Source: TH-plancto1 sp031431195 (lineage in GTDB: Bacteria; Planctomycetota; Planctomycetia; Planctomycetales; Planctomycetaceae). From it: a stretch of 64,000 nucleotides of DNA. The notes under the pieces were generated by a model. It had not been told where the DNA came from, did not search any database, and was given only the letters and a program-made list of their open reading frames with translations. The position numbers were made by a program, and so were the translations under genes. The stretch spans positions 1-64,000 of the forward strand of contig JANPCU010000011.1 in NCBI GenBank assembly GCA_031431195.1, written 5' to 3'. Of the stretch, positions 33,675-42,028 are shown in pieces (the first letter of the stretch is position 1; each line of letters begins with the position of its first letter).

Positions 33675-35726
33675 ATGTCGGCCACCACGGAACAGGCCCC
33701 CCGAATTCAACAACTCTCCACCAGCGTGATCAATAAGATCGCAGCTGGAGAGGTGATTGAGCGTCCGGCGAGTGTGATTAAGGAGCTGATGGAGAACTCG
33801 ATCGACGCCCTGGCGACCCGCATCGAGATCGAGATCCAGCGCGGCGGGGCCGACCTGATCCGCATCGTCGACGATGGCGAGGGCATCCACCCCGATGACC
33901 TGCCGCTGGCTGTCGCCGCTCATGCGACGAGCAAGCTGCGGAGTGCGGACGATCTGTTCCATGTGCGGTCGATGGGGTTCCGGGGTGAAGCGCTGGCCTC
34001 GATCGCGGAGATCTCGCGGCTGCGGATTCGCTCGCGGCAGGCCGACTCCGACATTGGCACCGAACTCACTGTTGACGGCGGAGACGCCCAACCGTTGGTC
34101 CCCTGCGGTTGCCCGGTCGGCACTTCCATTGAGGTCCGCGAGCTGTTCTATACGACCCCGGTGCGGCGGAAGTTCCTCAAGAACGCCTCGACCGAATTCG
34201 GCCACATCTCGGAGCAGTTCACCCGCATCGCGCTGGCGAACCCGAACTTGCACCTGACGCTCAAGCACAACGACCGCGTGGTCTACGACCTCCCCGCCAC
34301 GCAGCAATTGCAAGAGCGGCTGGAGCTGTTCTATGGAGCGGAACTGGCCCAAGACCTCATCCCGGTCGAGATGCACCGCGACGGTAACCGCGTCTGGGGC
34401 TTTGTGGGTCATCCCAAGCAGTCGCGGACGACGCGCAAGCACCAGTATCTGTTTCTCAATGGCCGCTGGATTCAGGACCGCTCGCTGCAACACGCGCTGA
34501 ACGAGGGGTATCGCGGGCTGTTGATGGTCGGCCGGCAACCGGTGGCGTTTCTGTTTCTGGAAGTGCCGCCCGACAGCGTCGATGTGAACGTGCATCCGAC
34601 CAAGTCCGAGGTGCGGTTCCTCGACCCCAGCGCCCTGTTCCGGCTGGTCCTCTCGTCCATCCGTTCGAAGTTCCTGGGCATGGACCTCGGCGGCGTCCTC
34701 GATGCCAACCGGCTCATCTCGGGCCAACTCGGCAGCTCCCTCGAACAGGCCCCTGTCCACGACCTCAGCTTCGATGAACACGAAGCCAGCGGGGCCGTGG
34801 CACCGCAATATCGAGTGGAAGAAGAGCTATCGAACTGGGCCCAAGCACAGCTGTCGGAGTGGAGGCCGTCGTCCGATCGATCCGCTCCGATCGAGAGCAG
34901 CTATGCCTTGCGCGCGGAGTCGACTCCGTCGTCCCCCGATGAGCCGCATTCCGACCCGGATCTCCCCTCGACCGATATCACCGGCTCACTCAACCCGTGG
35001 CTCGATCGATCGGCCCTCCCCCAGCTGACCACGCAGTTCCGCCCCTTCCCCGGCGGACCCGCTCCGATCGCCAGTCGTATCCTCGCGCCTCCGGCTCCCC
35101 CTCCCGCAGCCACTCTCAAAGCGGCGGAACTCCCCACCACCGGTGCAGCGTCCGAAGTCCGGGCGATGCAGGTCCACGACTGCTACCTCGTCATCGAAAC
35201 CCCCGATGGCGTCCACATCATTGACCAGCACGCCCTCCACGAACGGATCATGTACGAACAGCTGCGGCGGCGGATTCTCAGCGGCAGTGCGGAGGTCCAG
35301 CGGCTGCTGGTGCCGATTCCGGTGGAGCTGACCCCGCGCGAGGCAGCCGTCGCTCTCGACAATACCGAACTGCTGGCGGAACTCGGCCTGCTGGTGCAAG
35401 ACTTCGGGGGGAACACGGTGGCCCTTAGCGGACTTCCGACGCTCTCGCGCCGGGCCGACCCGACCGAACTGCTCAAGTCGGTGATCGAGAAGATCGATTC
35501 TCAGAACGAGCAGGTCACTCGCCGCGATTTGCTCGATTCACTGCTGCACATGATGGCCTGCAAGTCCGCCATCAAGGCTGGATACCGGCTCTCTCCAGAA
35601 GAGATCACAGCTCTCCTCGAACAGCGCCACCTGTGCGATGACCACCACCACTGCCCACATGGCCGACCGACCTCGCTGAAGCTGTCGAAGACGGAACTCG
35701 ACCGGCAATTTGGTCGGTTGGGATGA
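33675..35726 (+). CDS. mutL: DNA mismatch repair protein MutL with endonuclease motif
   Basis: MutL couples MutS mismatch recognition to strand incision. The 683-residue product has the GHKL ATPase core (NKIAAGEVIERPASV, ELMENSIDA, VDDGEGI, FRGEALASI) and a Pro/Ser-rich linker at about 370-490. Its C-terminal domain carries the nuclease motif DQHALHERIMYE (Asp 517, DQHAx2Ex4E) plus the metal-site motifs ACKSAIK (Cys 629) and CPHGRP (about residue 660). This is the form found in bacteria without MutH, where MutL itself nicks the new strand. No mutS lies in the window. Confidence 0.97.
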   Translation: MSATTEQAPRIQQLSTSVINKIAAGEVIERPASVIKELMENSIDALATRIEIEIQRGGADLIRIVDDGEGIHPDDLPLAVAAHATSKLRSADDLFHVRSMGFRGEALASIAEISRLRIRSRQADSDIGTELTVDGGDAQPLVPCGCPVGTSIEVRELFYTTPVRRKFLKNASTEFGHISEQFTRIALANPNLHLTLKHNDRVVYDLPATQQLQERLELFYGAELAQDLIPVEMHRDGNRVWGFVGHPKQSRTTRKHQYLFLNGRWIQDRSLQHALNEGYRGLLMVGRQPVAFLFLEVPPDSVDVNVHPTKSEVRFLDPSALFRLVLSSIRSKFLGMDLGGVLDANRLISGQLGSSLEQAPVHDLSFDEHEASGAVAPQYRVEEELSNWAQAQLSEWRPSSDRSAPIESSYALRAESTPSSPDEPHSDPDLPSTDITGSLNPWLDRSALPQLTTQFRPFPGGPAPIASRILAPPAPPPAATLKAAELPTTGAASEVRAMQVHDCYLVIETPDGVHIIDQHALHERIMYEQLRRRILSGSAEVQRLLVPIPVELTPREAAVALDNTELLAELGLLVQDFGGNTVALSGLPTLSRRADPTELLKSVIEKIDSQNEQVTRRDLLDSLLHMMACKSAIKAGYRLSPEEITALLEQRHLCDDHHHCPHGRPTSLKLSKTELDRQFGRLG

Positions 35727-35760
35727 GGGATCGTATTCAGCGCTGAGTGACCAACGGGGT

Positions 35761-35865
35761 GGCTGGGCCACAAGAGATTCTTTTATCGTCTTCTCTCTGG
35801 GAAAACCTCTGGTGCCGCTGGCACCCCGGTCGGCCCAAAGCGGCCAACTGGTGCCAACCCGCGTG
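35761..35865. repeat. Hairpin repeat of the CACAAGAG / CACCGG family
   Basis: GGCCACAAGAGATTC is followed by imperfect hairpin blocks (CTCTGGTGCCGCTGGCACC, CGGTCGGCCCAAAGCGGCC). The same module order recurs at about 40730-40800, and the CACAAGAG block is part of the composite element at 598-917. Confidence 0.5.
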
Positions 35866-35983
35866 CCGCGCATTTAGGAAATTATCTCACGTCTACCTGA
35901 TTTTACCACTTGCAGGCTCGCGATCAAAGTGTTAGAAAATATTTGTGTCAGCAGTGTCCTGTACTTCACAATGGGAGTTTGCA

Positions 35984-36499
35984 ATGAAATCTCGTGTCTC
36001 GTGTCTCGTGTTGATGCTGGTCGGACTGATGTGTCAGCCGTGTTCTGCAATCAATGACAAGCTGACTGTGACCCAGTTTACCAGCGACAACAACGTCCAG
36101 TGGATGGCATATACATGGAAGAACGTATCACAAGGGATGGGGCAGCCTCCAAAGGAAGTCATCACAATCGCAATGTCTATGGCTGATGCTAATGCCCAAA
36201 ATGTCAACTACATATTTCACGCAACATGAAATGATACAAGTGAGGTTCTTGATGACTAAATCCCTGGACAAGGTCGGCAATGGAAGATCAAAACGATCCT
36301 AACATATGCTCCGTTGACTATGGGAGGTGTGGTTGCGAGTGGAACATCGAACGCTTACCACTAGGGTCGATCCGACCTCAATGGAGTGACTGATGTGAAT
36401 GGACGGACAATCCAGTGGAGCTTCGGCGATTGCTCTGAGGCGTCAGAGCAGATCGCCTTGAGATTCGGACTGGGTCACTGCAGTCTGGTCGGGAATTGA
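35984..36499 (+). pseudogene. Exported small protein gene with three in-frame stops
   Basis: From ATG 35984 the frame encodes a signal peptide (MKSRVSCLVLMLVGLMCQPC, then SA) and a plausible mature protein (LTVTQFTSDNNVQWMAYTW, PPKEVITIAMSM) up to TGA at 36227. The same frame then continues in protein-like sequence: NDTSEVLDD, TAA at 36257, GRQWKIKTILTYAPLTMGG, VVASGTSNAYH, TAG at 36362, DLNGVTDVNGRTIQWSFGD, ALRFGLGHCSLVGN and a final TGA at 36497. A perfect palindrome follows at once. I infer a 171-codon exported-protein gene inactivated by three separate nonsense changes without any frameshift. The 81-residue truncated product could still be made. Confidence 0.65.
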
Positions 36500-36501
36500 G
36501 G

Positions 36502-36535
36502 GGAGGGGACCGCACTGATCAGTGCGGTCCCCTCC
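36502..36535 (+). terminator. Perfect 34-base palindrome, putative terminator
   Basis: GGAGGGGACCGCACTGA and its reverse complement meet at a central TGATCA, giving a perfect 17-base-pair arm with no spacer. It begins two bases after the last stop of the dead gene. No T-run follows (TTCGG), so it may act as an intrinsic hairpin of low efficiency or as a protein-binding site. Confidence 0.6.
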
Positions 36536-36568
36536 TTCGGAGAACCGCGAGAAAGACAGGGATGCCAA

Positions 36569-37513
36569 ATGGAACGACGATGGACAAATCTAGAGTATCA
36601 TTTCCTCCGACATGCTCAGTGTGGCGGTCGCATTTTGAAACGCAAGTCCTCGTTAAATCCTAGCTATCAAGGCTTTACCGTCATCGAATTACTGGTCTCG
36701 ATCGCTATCGTCGGCCTGATGATGGCGATTACGATCCCAGCGGTGCAGTCAAGTCGCGAGAATGCCCGGGCGACCGACTGTCGCAACCGCCTCAAGCAAG
36801 TTGGCATCGCGATGCATTCACATCAAGAATCGCACGGGGGATTTCCGACCGAATCTTGGTCTTCTCAATTGGCACCATTTTTTGAAACGGTCAATAATAA
36901 GTCCTCGAATCAACTCACATGTCCTTCAGACAGTCATGAGAAGGTGGAGCCCAACTACGTCATCAATGAGGGAACTGTTTTTCGATTCACTCCCCGGAAT
37001 GGTTTCTCAATGCTCGCCTTGCGGTCCGAGATGACGCAGCCCAGGGACATTACAGATGGTCTATCGCACACGGCGGCCTTTTCCGAGCGACTCAGATCAT
37101 GGGGGGCGGCGACGTACACGGAATCCCAACTTCGGAGCGATCCATTACGCTACCCGTGGTATATATCGGAAAACTTGGCTTCGCCTGGAAACGAATCGAA
37201 CATGGCCATCGCCTGCCAGACACCAGTGACTCCCTATCCCTACGCATTCAGCCCCGACAGCTTCAGTGGCTGTGGCTACGATCACCGCTTGCCTCCCAAT
37301 ACCCGAACGTGCGTGACAGGTCCTCCTCCCACGACACAGGGAGCCTTCTTGTACCTCGGTTCATTTATTACAGCCACCAGTCTCCATCGGTCATCAGTGC
37401 ATGTCTTGTTTTCCGATGGTTCCGTTCGTCCGATTTCGAATTCGGTCGATCTTGGTGCCTGGATGGCCATCGGCACACGAAATGGGAACGAAACGGTGGG
37501 GGTAGATCTGTGA
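36569..37513 (+). CDS. DUF1559-domain prepilin-like protein
   Basis: The 314-residue product has a type IV prepilin-like N-terminus (GFTVIELLVSIAIVGLMMAITIPAV, residues about 36-60, with Glu at the +5 position) after an unusually long leader. The hallmark VQSSRENARATDCRNRLKQVGIAMHSHQESH leads into DUF1559. The C-terminus has SVHVLFSDGSVRPIS, where the family usually reads GGxxxxFxDGSVRFI. DUF1559 proteins are hugely expanded in planctomycetes and are thought to be pseudopilins or surface proteins. It overlaps the next gene by four bases (GTGA). Shorter starts (Met at about residue 60 and beyond) would lose the prepilin motif. Confidence 0.92.
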   Translation: MERRWTNLEYHFLRHAQCGGRILKRKSSLNPSYQGFTVIELLVSIAIVGLMMAITIPAVQSSRENARATDCRNRLKQVGIAMHSHQESHGGFPTESWSSQLAPFFETVNNKSSNQLTCPSDSHEKVEPNYVINEGTVFRFTPRNGFSMLALRSEMTQPRDITDGLSHTAAFSERLRSWGAATYTESQLRSDPLRYPWYISENLASPGNESNMAIACQTPVTPYPYAFSPDSFSGCGYDHRLPPNTRTCVTGPPPTTQGAFLYLGSFITATSLHRSSVHVLFSDGSVRPISNSVDLGAWMAIGTRNGNETVGVDL

Positions 37514-38118
37514 CAAATCGCAAATGGGTTCTCTCAATCATTGGGGCATGCAGTCTGGTGGTCGTGGCTTGGATGACCTTGAGAGATCGCGGACCGACCG
37601 CTGAGGATTTTTTTCGCCCTGACGCTTTTGCGGATTTTGAGTTCACGATCGGAGGTCAACCGCCGCGCGAGACCATGTCTTGGTCGGAGAATTTGGTTGT
37701 CAAGTTGCGTGGAATCCCCGTACCCGAAATCGTCGGGGCTGATGGTAGTCGAGTGTATCTCTATTTTGTTCCGCTGCGATCTCACAAGGAAGAGGAGATA
37801 CTCATACTCGATCTGTTTCAACAGTTCCATAAAGGGATTACCTATTCTGTCTCACTTCAGGGTTCAGTCGACGGAAAGTCTAAGAACTTGACCCCCAAGC
37901 CACCCGACAAGGACTACACCGGCTCGCAATTCTGCTCTCTCTGGGGGCAGCAATCCTTTCCCGAGGGTGTGGACCTGACTGCTCAGCCGTTTGACCTCCA
38001 GGTCTGGGTCTTTCCATACTCTTTTGACTCAAAAACAGGCCAGGATGTCATGACCACTGGGACGTTAGTCTACCGCCAGGAAATGACCATCGAGAATGCC
38101 ATTCATACTTCTCTGTGA
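37510..38118 (+). CDS. Membrane-anchored exported protein, unknown function
   Basis: Starting with a GTG that overlaps the stop of the DUF1559 gene, the 202-residue product has one N-terminal hydrophobic segment (WVLSIIGACSLVVVAWMTL). A soluble domain follows with FTIGGQPPRETMSWSENLVV, RVYLYFVPLRSHKEEEILIL and FDLQVWVFPYSF. I do not recognise the domain. Translational coupling suggests it works with the pseudopilin-like protein. Its stop codon touches the left end of composite repeat copy B, so the original 3' flank has been replaced. Confidence 0.72.
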   Translation: MTNRKWVLSIIGACSLVVVAWMTLRDRGPTAEDFFRPDAFADFEFTIGGQPPRETMSWSENLVVKLRGIPVPEIVGADGSRVYLYFVPLRSHKEEEILILDLFQQFHKGITYSVSLQGSVDGKSKNLTPKPPDKDYTGSQFCSLWGQQSFPEGVDLTAQPFDLQVWVFPYSFDSKTGQDVMTTGTLVYRQEMTIENAIHTSL

Positions 38119-38441
38119 CGTAGAGTGGGACCAGCCGCTCTGGGCGCAGGCCCACCATTCGCGCGGTGACGCAGCCGGAAGAGGTTCCTCGTCGAGAGCC
38201 GCCTCTCCTCGAACCTCTTGTGACTCTGCAACCCAGACATCCAAAGCGGCGGGGTGGCCCGGCCAGAGGGTTGAGAGTGCGTGGGTGGCGGGGTCAGGAG
38301 GCTTTGCGGATGGCCCCGACAGAGGTGGGCTTGGAGCGTCGAGGCTTTGGAAGCGAGCCTTGGCCGGTGGGCTGAAGTCGCGGATTGGCGTTGCATCAAC
38401 TCCCGTCGGGGCCATGCGCAAAGCCTCCTGACCCCGCCACC
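38118..38441. repeat. Composite palindromic element, copy B (inverted relative to copy A)
   Basis: The order of modules is the reverse of that at 598-917: hairpin GTGGGACCAGC / GCAGGCCCAC at about 38126-38156, the AGAGGTTCCTC / CTCGAACCTCTTG module, then the large inverted repeat with 37-base arms at 38284-38320 and 38405-38441. Compared as reverse complements, copies A and B differ at only a small number of positions over about 320 bases; both translate to nearly the same frame. The right end is followed by two extra CCCGCCA units. Confidence 0.88.
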
Positions 38442-38477
38442 CGCCACCCGCCACTGTCGAAGACGGAACTCGAGGAG

Positions 38478-38523
38478 CATAAAGGGAGAGAGGAACCTTT
38501 TCCGGTCTGACACCTTTGTTCCC
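38478..38523. repeat. Degenerate AGGAACCTTT / TGACACCTTT repeat
   Basis: A shortened relative of the cluster at 2085-2205 (AGGAACCTTTTC and CTGACACCTTTGTTCC). It lies between the composite element and the next gene; the remaining 100 bases hold no recognisable signal. Confidence 0.4.
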
Positions 38524-38650
38524 CCCAGCCGTGGTATCTCATCCCCAGGCACTTGACAAGAGATCAAGCGACCCGCTAGAAATGTTAAGATGGGCCAACT
38601 GGGTTGTCCGGTAGGCCAATTAAGTGTCAATGTGTATGCGGGGCTTCAAA

Positions 38651-39055
38651 ATGGTTCAGTTGTTGAAGAGTCGACTGTTGTCTGCTGCGGTGATCGGTGT
38701 CACCATGTTCGGGATGCTGGTATCGCCAGTTGCCGCCCAACTCGTGACGGGGCGTTCGACGGATGTCGAAGCAGGGGTCAGTGCTACAGGAACGCAGCAA
38801 TATGGTGCATTACAGGGCGTCTGTGATCACCGGGATTTCAAGTACACTCGCCTCAGAATCATCGTGACTGTGGTCAGAGGCCGAGTGACCAACCTGTCGG
38901 GTCGCCCCGCAGTGTTCCGGAATCCAGGGCAATTGCGAATTACTGATCCCCAGACTGGTGTTCGACGGGATGCACTTCAAGACCTCTACATCTACTCGGC
39001 CAATCGGGGGCCGGGCGCATGCCTCCTTGTCGCAAACGGCTGGCGTCCAGAGTAA
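38651..39055 (+). CDS. Small exported protein, unknown function
   Basis: The 134-residue product has a signal peptide (MVQLLKSRLLSAAVIGVTMF, cleavage near VAA/QLV). The mature part, with LVTGRSTDVEAGVSATGTQQ and LRIIVTVVRGRVTNLSGRP, looks like a small beta-rich domain. It has three Cys in total. No family recognised. In-frame Mets at 38624 and 38636 would add up to nine residues. It precedes the second DUF1559 gene by 85 bases on the same strand. Confidence 0.65.
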   Translation: MVQLLKSRLLSAAVIGVTMFGMLVSPVAAQLVTGRSTDVEAGVSATGTQQYGALQGVCDHRDFKYTRLRIIVTVVRGRVTNLSGRPAVFRNPGQLRITDPQTGVRRDALQDLYIYSANRGPGACLLVANGWRPE

Positions 39056-39140
39056 TTCATGAATCCCGGGCTGCGATGCTTTGGAAAGACTGGCCTTCAG
39101 TCAATTCTGCGGCATTGTGGCTGACCGGAGGGAGTGATCT

Positions 39141-39971
39141 GTGAGGATGCGCTGGAGTGGATTCACGTTGGTCGAGTTGCTGGTGGTGATCGCCATCATC
39201 GGCATACTGACAGCGCTGGCTTTGCCTGCGGTGCAGCAAGCTCGTGAATCCGCCCGTCGCGCCCAATGCCGGAATCAGCTGAAACAACTCGCGCTGGCTC
39301 TGCATAACTATCACTCCAATGGACAGATTTTGCCTTCTGGGGCGATCATCATGGGCCCCTCATTCCCCACGCTACCTGGCTGGGGATGGGGGGCGATGAT
39401 CCTGCCTTATGTCGATCAATCGCCGTTATACAATACACTTAATTTTCATGTCGGCACGACAATAAATGGGAACGAGCCCCTGGTGGCGACTTCGATCCCG
39501 CTGTGGCGCTGTGCGTCAGACTCCGCCGCTTCGACAGTTCCCGTCGCGTTCCCGTCAGGCAACTCTGTGCAAGCTGCCACAGGGAATTACAGCGGAGTCG
39601 GTGGGATGCTCTCTGGGATCTCGTCAGTCCGATTTGCCCATGTGTCCGATGGTTTGTCGCAAACCTTGATGCTGGGAGAGCGCGTCACGAATCCACCTTC
39701 GCCAGCGAGTCTCTCTTATACATCCGGCTGGTATGGCTTTTTAGCAGCCCAGAATGAATATGTCTTTGACTCCACACCCTACACGGATGCCGTGAATGCC
39801 CATCCCATCAATTCCTCCCTGGGATCTCCCGGAAACTTTTCGAGTCGTCATGTGGGAGGCGCGCACTTCGCGTTGGGAGATGGATCGGTGCGTTTTGTCG
39901 GCGACCAGATTGATGGATACTTGTTCGAGGCCATGGGGACGCCAGCGGGCGGAGAAGTTGTGGAGTTCTGA
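39141..39971 (+). CDS. DUF1559-domain prepilin-like protein
   Basis: The 276-residue product starts almost directly with the prepilin motif (GFTLVELLVVIAIIGILTAL, Glu at +5), then ALPAVQQARESARRAQCRNQ and LKQLALALHNYH, the standard DUF1559 opening. The end has RHVGGAHFALGDGSVRFVG, the family's closing H-x-G-G-x-x-F-x-x-D-G-S-V-R-F signature. Start is GTG 39141 or ATG 39147, two codons apart. It overlaps nothing; a lipoprotein gene starts four bases after its stop. Compared with the protein at 36569 it is a canonical family member with a short leader. Confidence 0.95.
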   Translation: MRMRWSGFTLVELLVVIAIIGILTALALPAVQQARESARRAQCRNQLKQLALALHNYHSNGQILPSGAIIMGPSFPTLPGWGWGAMILPYVDQSPLYNTLNFHVGTTINGNEPLVATSIPLWRCASDSAASTVPVAFPSGNSVQAATGNYSGVGGMLSGISSVRFAHVSDGLSQTLMLGERVTNPPSPASLSYTSGWYGFLAAQNEYVFDSTPYTDAVNAHPINSSLGSPGNFSSRHVGGAHFALGDGSVRFVGDQIDGYLFEAMGTPAGGEVVEF

Positions 39972-39974
39972 CAC

Positions 39975-40526
39975 ATGAGTGGAACGTATTTTCCCAATCT
40001 GCGAAGGTTCGCTTGGACACAGTTGTGCCTGGCCCTCGCTGTGGCGTCATGCTCGGGATGCGGGAGTTCGGCAATCAGTGATGCTGCCACTCTCGACCAG
40101 CAAATCGAAGAAAAATGGATGGCCAACCGGGAAGTGGTTGATGCCATTCCGTTTTTCGAAGGCGGAGGCCTTTTCGAGAACCTCGGGGACGCCGGCGAAG
40201 TACCGGTCGACACGACTTATGTTCTCCCACTGCTGAAGCGAGTCCGTGACGAATTGGCACTGAAGCCAGTGGCCATACTGGAGGGCCCCCAGCGGGCGTT
40301 AGCCATTCTGGTCGAATTGCCGAGTTCTCCCGCCCAGCGAAAACGTCTGGGAGTCATCCTTCAAGAGGCGGACCAAGCTTACCCCGGTCTGTTGATGGAC
40401 CACTGGGGCGATAAATGGTTGTCCCTGGATTTCCTGGACGAGGGAGAGACCAAAGCCTTCGAAAGTTCTGGGGTACTGGAATTGATGCAGAAAGAACACG
40501 AGTTCCAGCGCCGACAAGAAGGTTGA
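39975..40526 (+). CDS. Putative lipoprotein, unknown function
   Basis: The 183-residue product has an N-terminal hydrophobic stretch with a lipobox-like ALAVASCSGCGSS at about residues 21-33, then a soluble part with EEKWMANREVVDAIPFF, VLPLLKRVRDELALKPVAIL, AILVELPSSPAQRKRLGVIL and GDKWLSLDFLDEGE. No known domain. It begins four bases after the DUF1559 stop codon and is certainly co-transcribed with it. Many planctomycete DUF1559 genes are followed by such small lipoproteins. Confidence 0.75.
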   Translation: MSGTYFPNLRRFAWTQLCLALAVASCSGCGSSAISDAATLDQQIEEKWMANREVVDAIPFFEGGGLFENLGDAGEVPVDTTYVLPLLKRVRDELALKPVAILEGPQRALAILVELPSSPAQRKRLGVILQEADQAYPGLLMDHWGDKWLSLDFLDEGETKAFESSGVLELMQKEHEFQRRQEG

Positions 40527-40539
40527 TGCTCCTCTCGAT

Positions 40540-40812
40540 TCCCCAGTTCCGGCTGGGGACCGCGGGGCGGCACCGGTTGGGTCGCTTGGAAGCCTACCGG
40601 TGTGGCGCAGCCAGAAGAGGTCTGTTGCGATGCAGAGTCTGCTGTCGGTCTCATCATTTTGTGCAATCCACATCCTTGATGGATGAATCCGTAGTCTCTG
40701 TCACCTGTCGAAGGAGTTCCCGTGTGGAGTGTCCCCTCCGAGAAATCCTCTTGTGCCACTGGCACACCGGTAGCCCAAAGCGGCAACCGGTGCCAACCTG
40801 GCGGACAACACA
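40540..40812. repeat. Mosaic of ACCGG / AGAGG hairpin repeats
   Basis: Two imperfect modules lie here: about 40545-40620 (GGGGCGGCACCGGTTGGG, TACCGGTGTGGCGCAGCCAG, AAGAGG) and about 40730-40803 (TCCTCTTGTGCCACTGGCAC, ACCGGTAGCCCAAAGCGGCA). The first is roughly the reverse complement of the second. The rest of the 605-base gap up to 41132 contains a piece like the inner hairpin at 6076-6110 (around 40919-40962) and no gene. Confidence 0.5.
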
Positions 40813-41132
40813 TCTTGAACCTCCGCACCCTTATCAAATCCCACCGCTGGCCCCCCACCTGGACCCGCGACCTCGCCAGCCAGCAATTCGCATAACCCTG
40901 ACTTCGAATGGCGACTGCACTCCTTCGGAAGTCTGGCAGGGACGCGAAGTCTGGCCGCTCGCCTCAATAATCATCCCGTCAAGCTCGCCGTGTCGCGCGC
41001 CCACTTGCTGCAAATCCGTTTCCCGCCAAGCAGATTACTGTTCAGGAGGCCCCCATACCCTGTGAGCGAAAGCCGGGGATGCTCACCTCAGCGCACCCGG
41101 AGCTGGTCTTTCGAACCCGTTCTGGAGTACTG

Positions 41133-41744
41133 ATGTCATTAGCAGCCCGACTTGACTACGACCTGACCGTCATCACGGCGACGTGTCAGCGGCCAGCTCA
41201 GCTGGCGAATTGTATGTTCCAGTTTTCGCAGCAAAGTTTCGGCACTCTGCGGTGTCAGCACCTGGTCGTCTCGGACGGCATCGACCCGCAGGCTCGTGCG
41301 CTCAGTCGGCAATTCGGGGCGACATACATCGAACGACCCGAGCCCGGTGGGCAGTGGGGATCGCTCGCGCGGGATGTCGGGGTTCACCAAGCCCAAGGCC
41401 GGTTCGTCTGCTTCTGGGACGATGACAATTTGTATGAGCCGCTCGCGCTGGCCGCACTCTTCGCAGCTGCGGTCGATGCGGATATCGGGGTGGTCCAGAC
41501 GCGGTATCGCTGCCGGACTCGCGCGGGGCAGGTCACGATTCCTCGTCAGTGGTCGGGATCGTTCATCCAGGGGGATGTCGACACGATGTGCGTGTGCGTC
41601 CGCCGCGAATTGGCGATGCAGGAACTGTGGGAGCAGCAGCCCCCGCCGACGCGACTGACTACGGATTGGCACTGGCTGAACCGACTGGAGCGGCATCAGC
41701 CTCGTATCCGCTTCGTGCCGCTGGTGATCGGCTGGCATCTGTAG
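41133..41744 (+). CDS. Family 2 glycosyltransferase-like protein
   Basis: The 203-residue product has the GT-A fold plan: DYDLTVITATCQRPAQLANC at the nucleotide-binding strand, HLVVSDGID, and the DxD-type metal motif FVCFWDDDNLYEPLAL at about residues 95-110. It ends GWHL without a membrane segment or a second domain. It is short compared with most GT2 enzymes. The start at ATG 41133 (MSLAARLDYDL) is chosen over 41079. No sugar-pathway genes are adjacent, so the acceptor is unknown. Confidence 0.82.
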   Translation: MSLAARLDYDLTVITATCQRPAQLANCMFQFSQQSFGTLRCQHLVVSDGIDPQARALSRQFGATYIERPEPGGQWGSLARDVGVHQAQGRFVCFWDDDNLYEPLALAALFAAAVDADIGVVQTRYRCRTRAGQVTIPRQWSGSFIQGDVDTMCVCVRRELAMQELWEQQPPPTRLTTDWHWLNRLERHQPRIRFVPLVIGWHL

Positions 41745-41932
41745 AACGGAATTCATTCCGCTCTGCGTCTGGGAGAAGCGGTCGCTGCCGAGCCGCTCAT
41801 GAGAGCCGCGAGCCAGGAGACACGTCAAATCGCAGTTGCGGCTAGGCAGGAGCCACGCCCCCCCCACTGTGGGGAAACCCCAAAATTATCCAGGACAGGG
41901 CACGAGAGCAATATCACAGTCTTTATTTAGTC

Positions 41933-41988
41933 CACACAGACAGGAATGTCTGTGCTACTGAACGGTGGGGCAGACATTCCTGTTTGCC
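41933..41988. repeat. Palindromic repeat (CAGACAGGAATGTCTGTG family), copy 1
   Basis: ACACAGACAGGAATGTCTGT pairs with GGCAGACATTCCTGTTTGCC across a short spacer, and the left arm is palindromic by itself. A second copy lies at 58904-58959. Confidence 0.75.
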
Positions 41989-42028
41989 TTCTGGCTGAAG
42001 ACCAATTCTGAATCTGCACTCAACGAGC

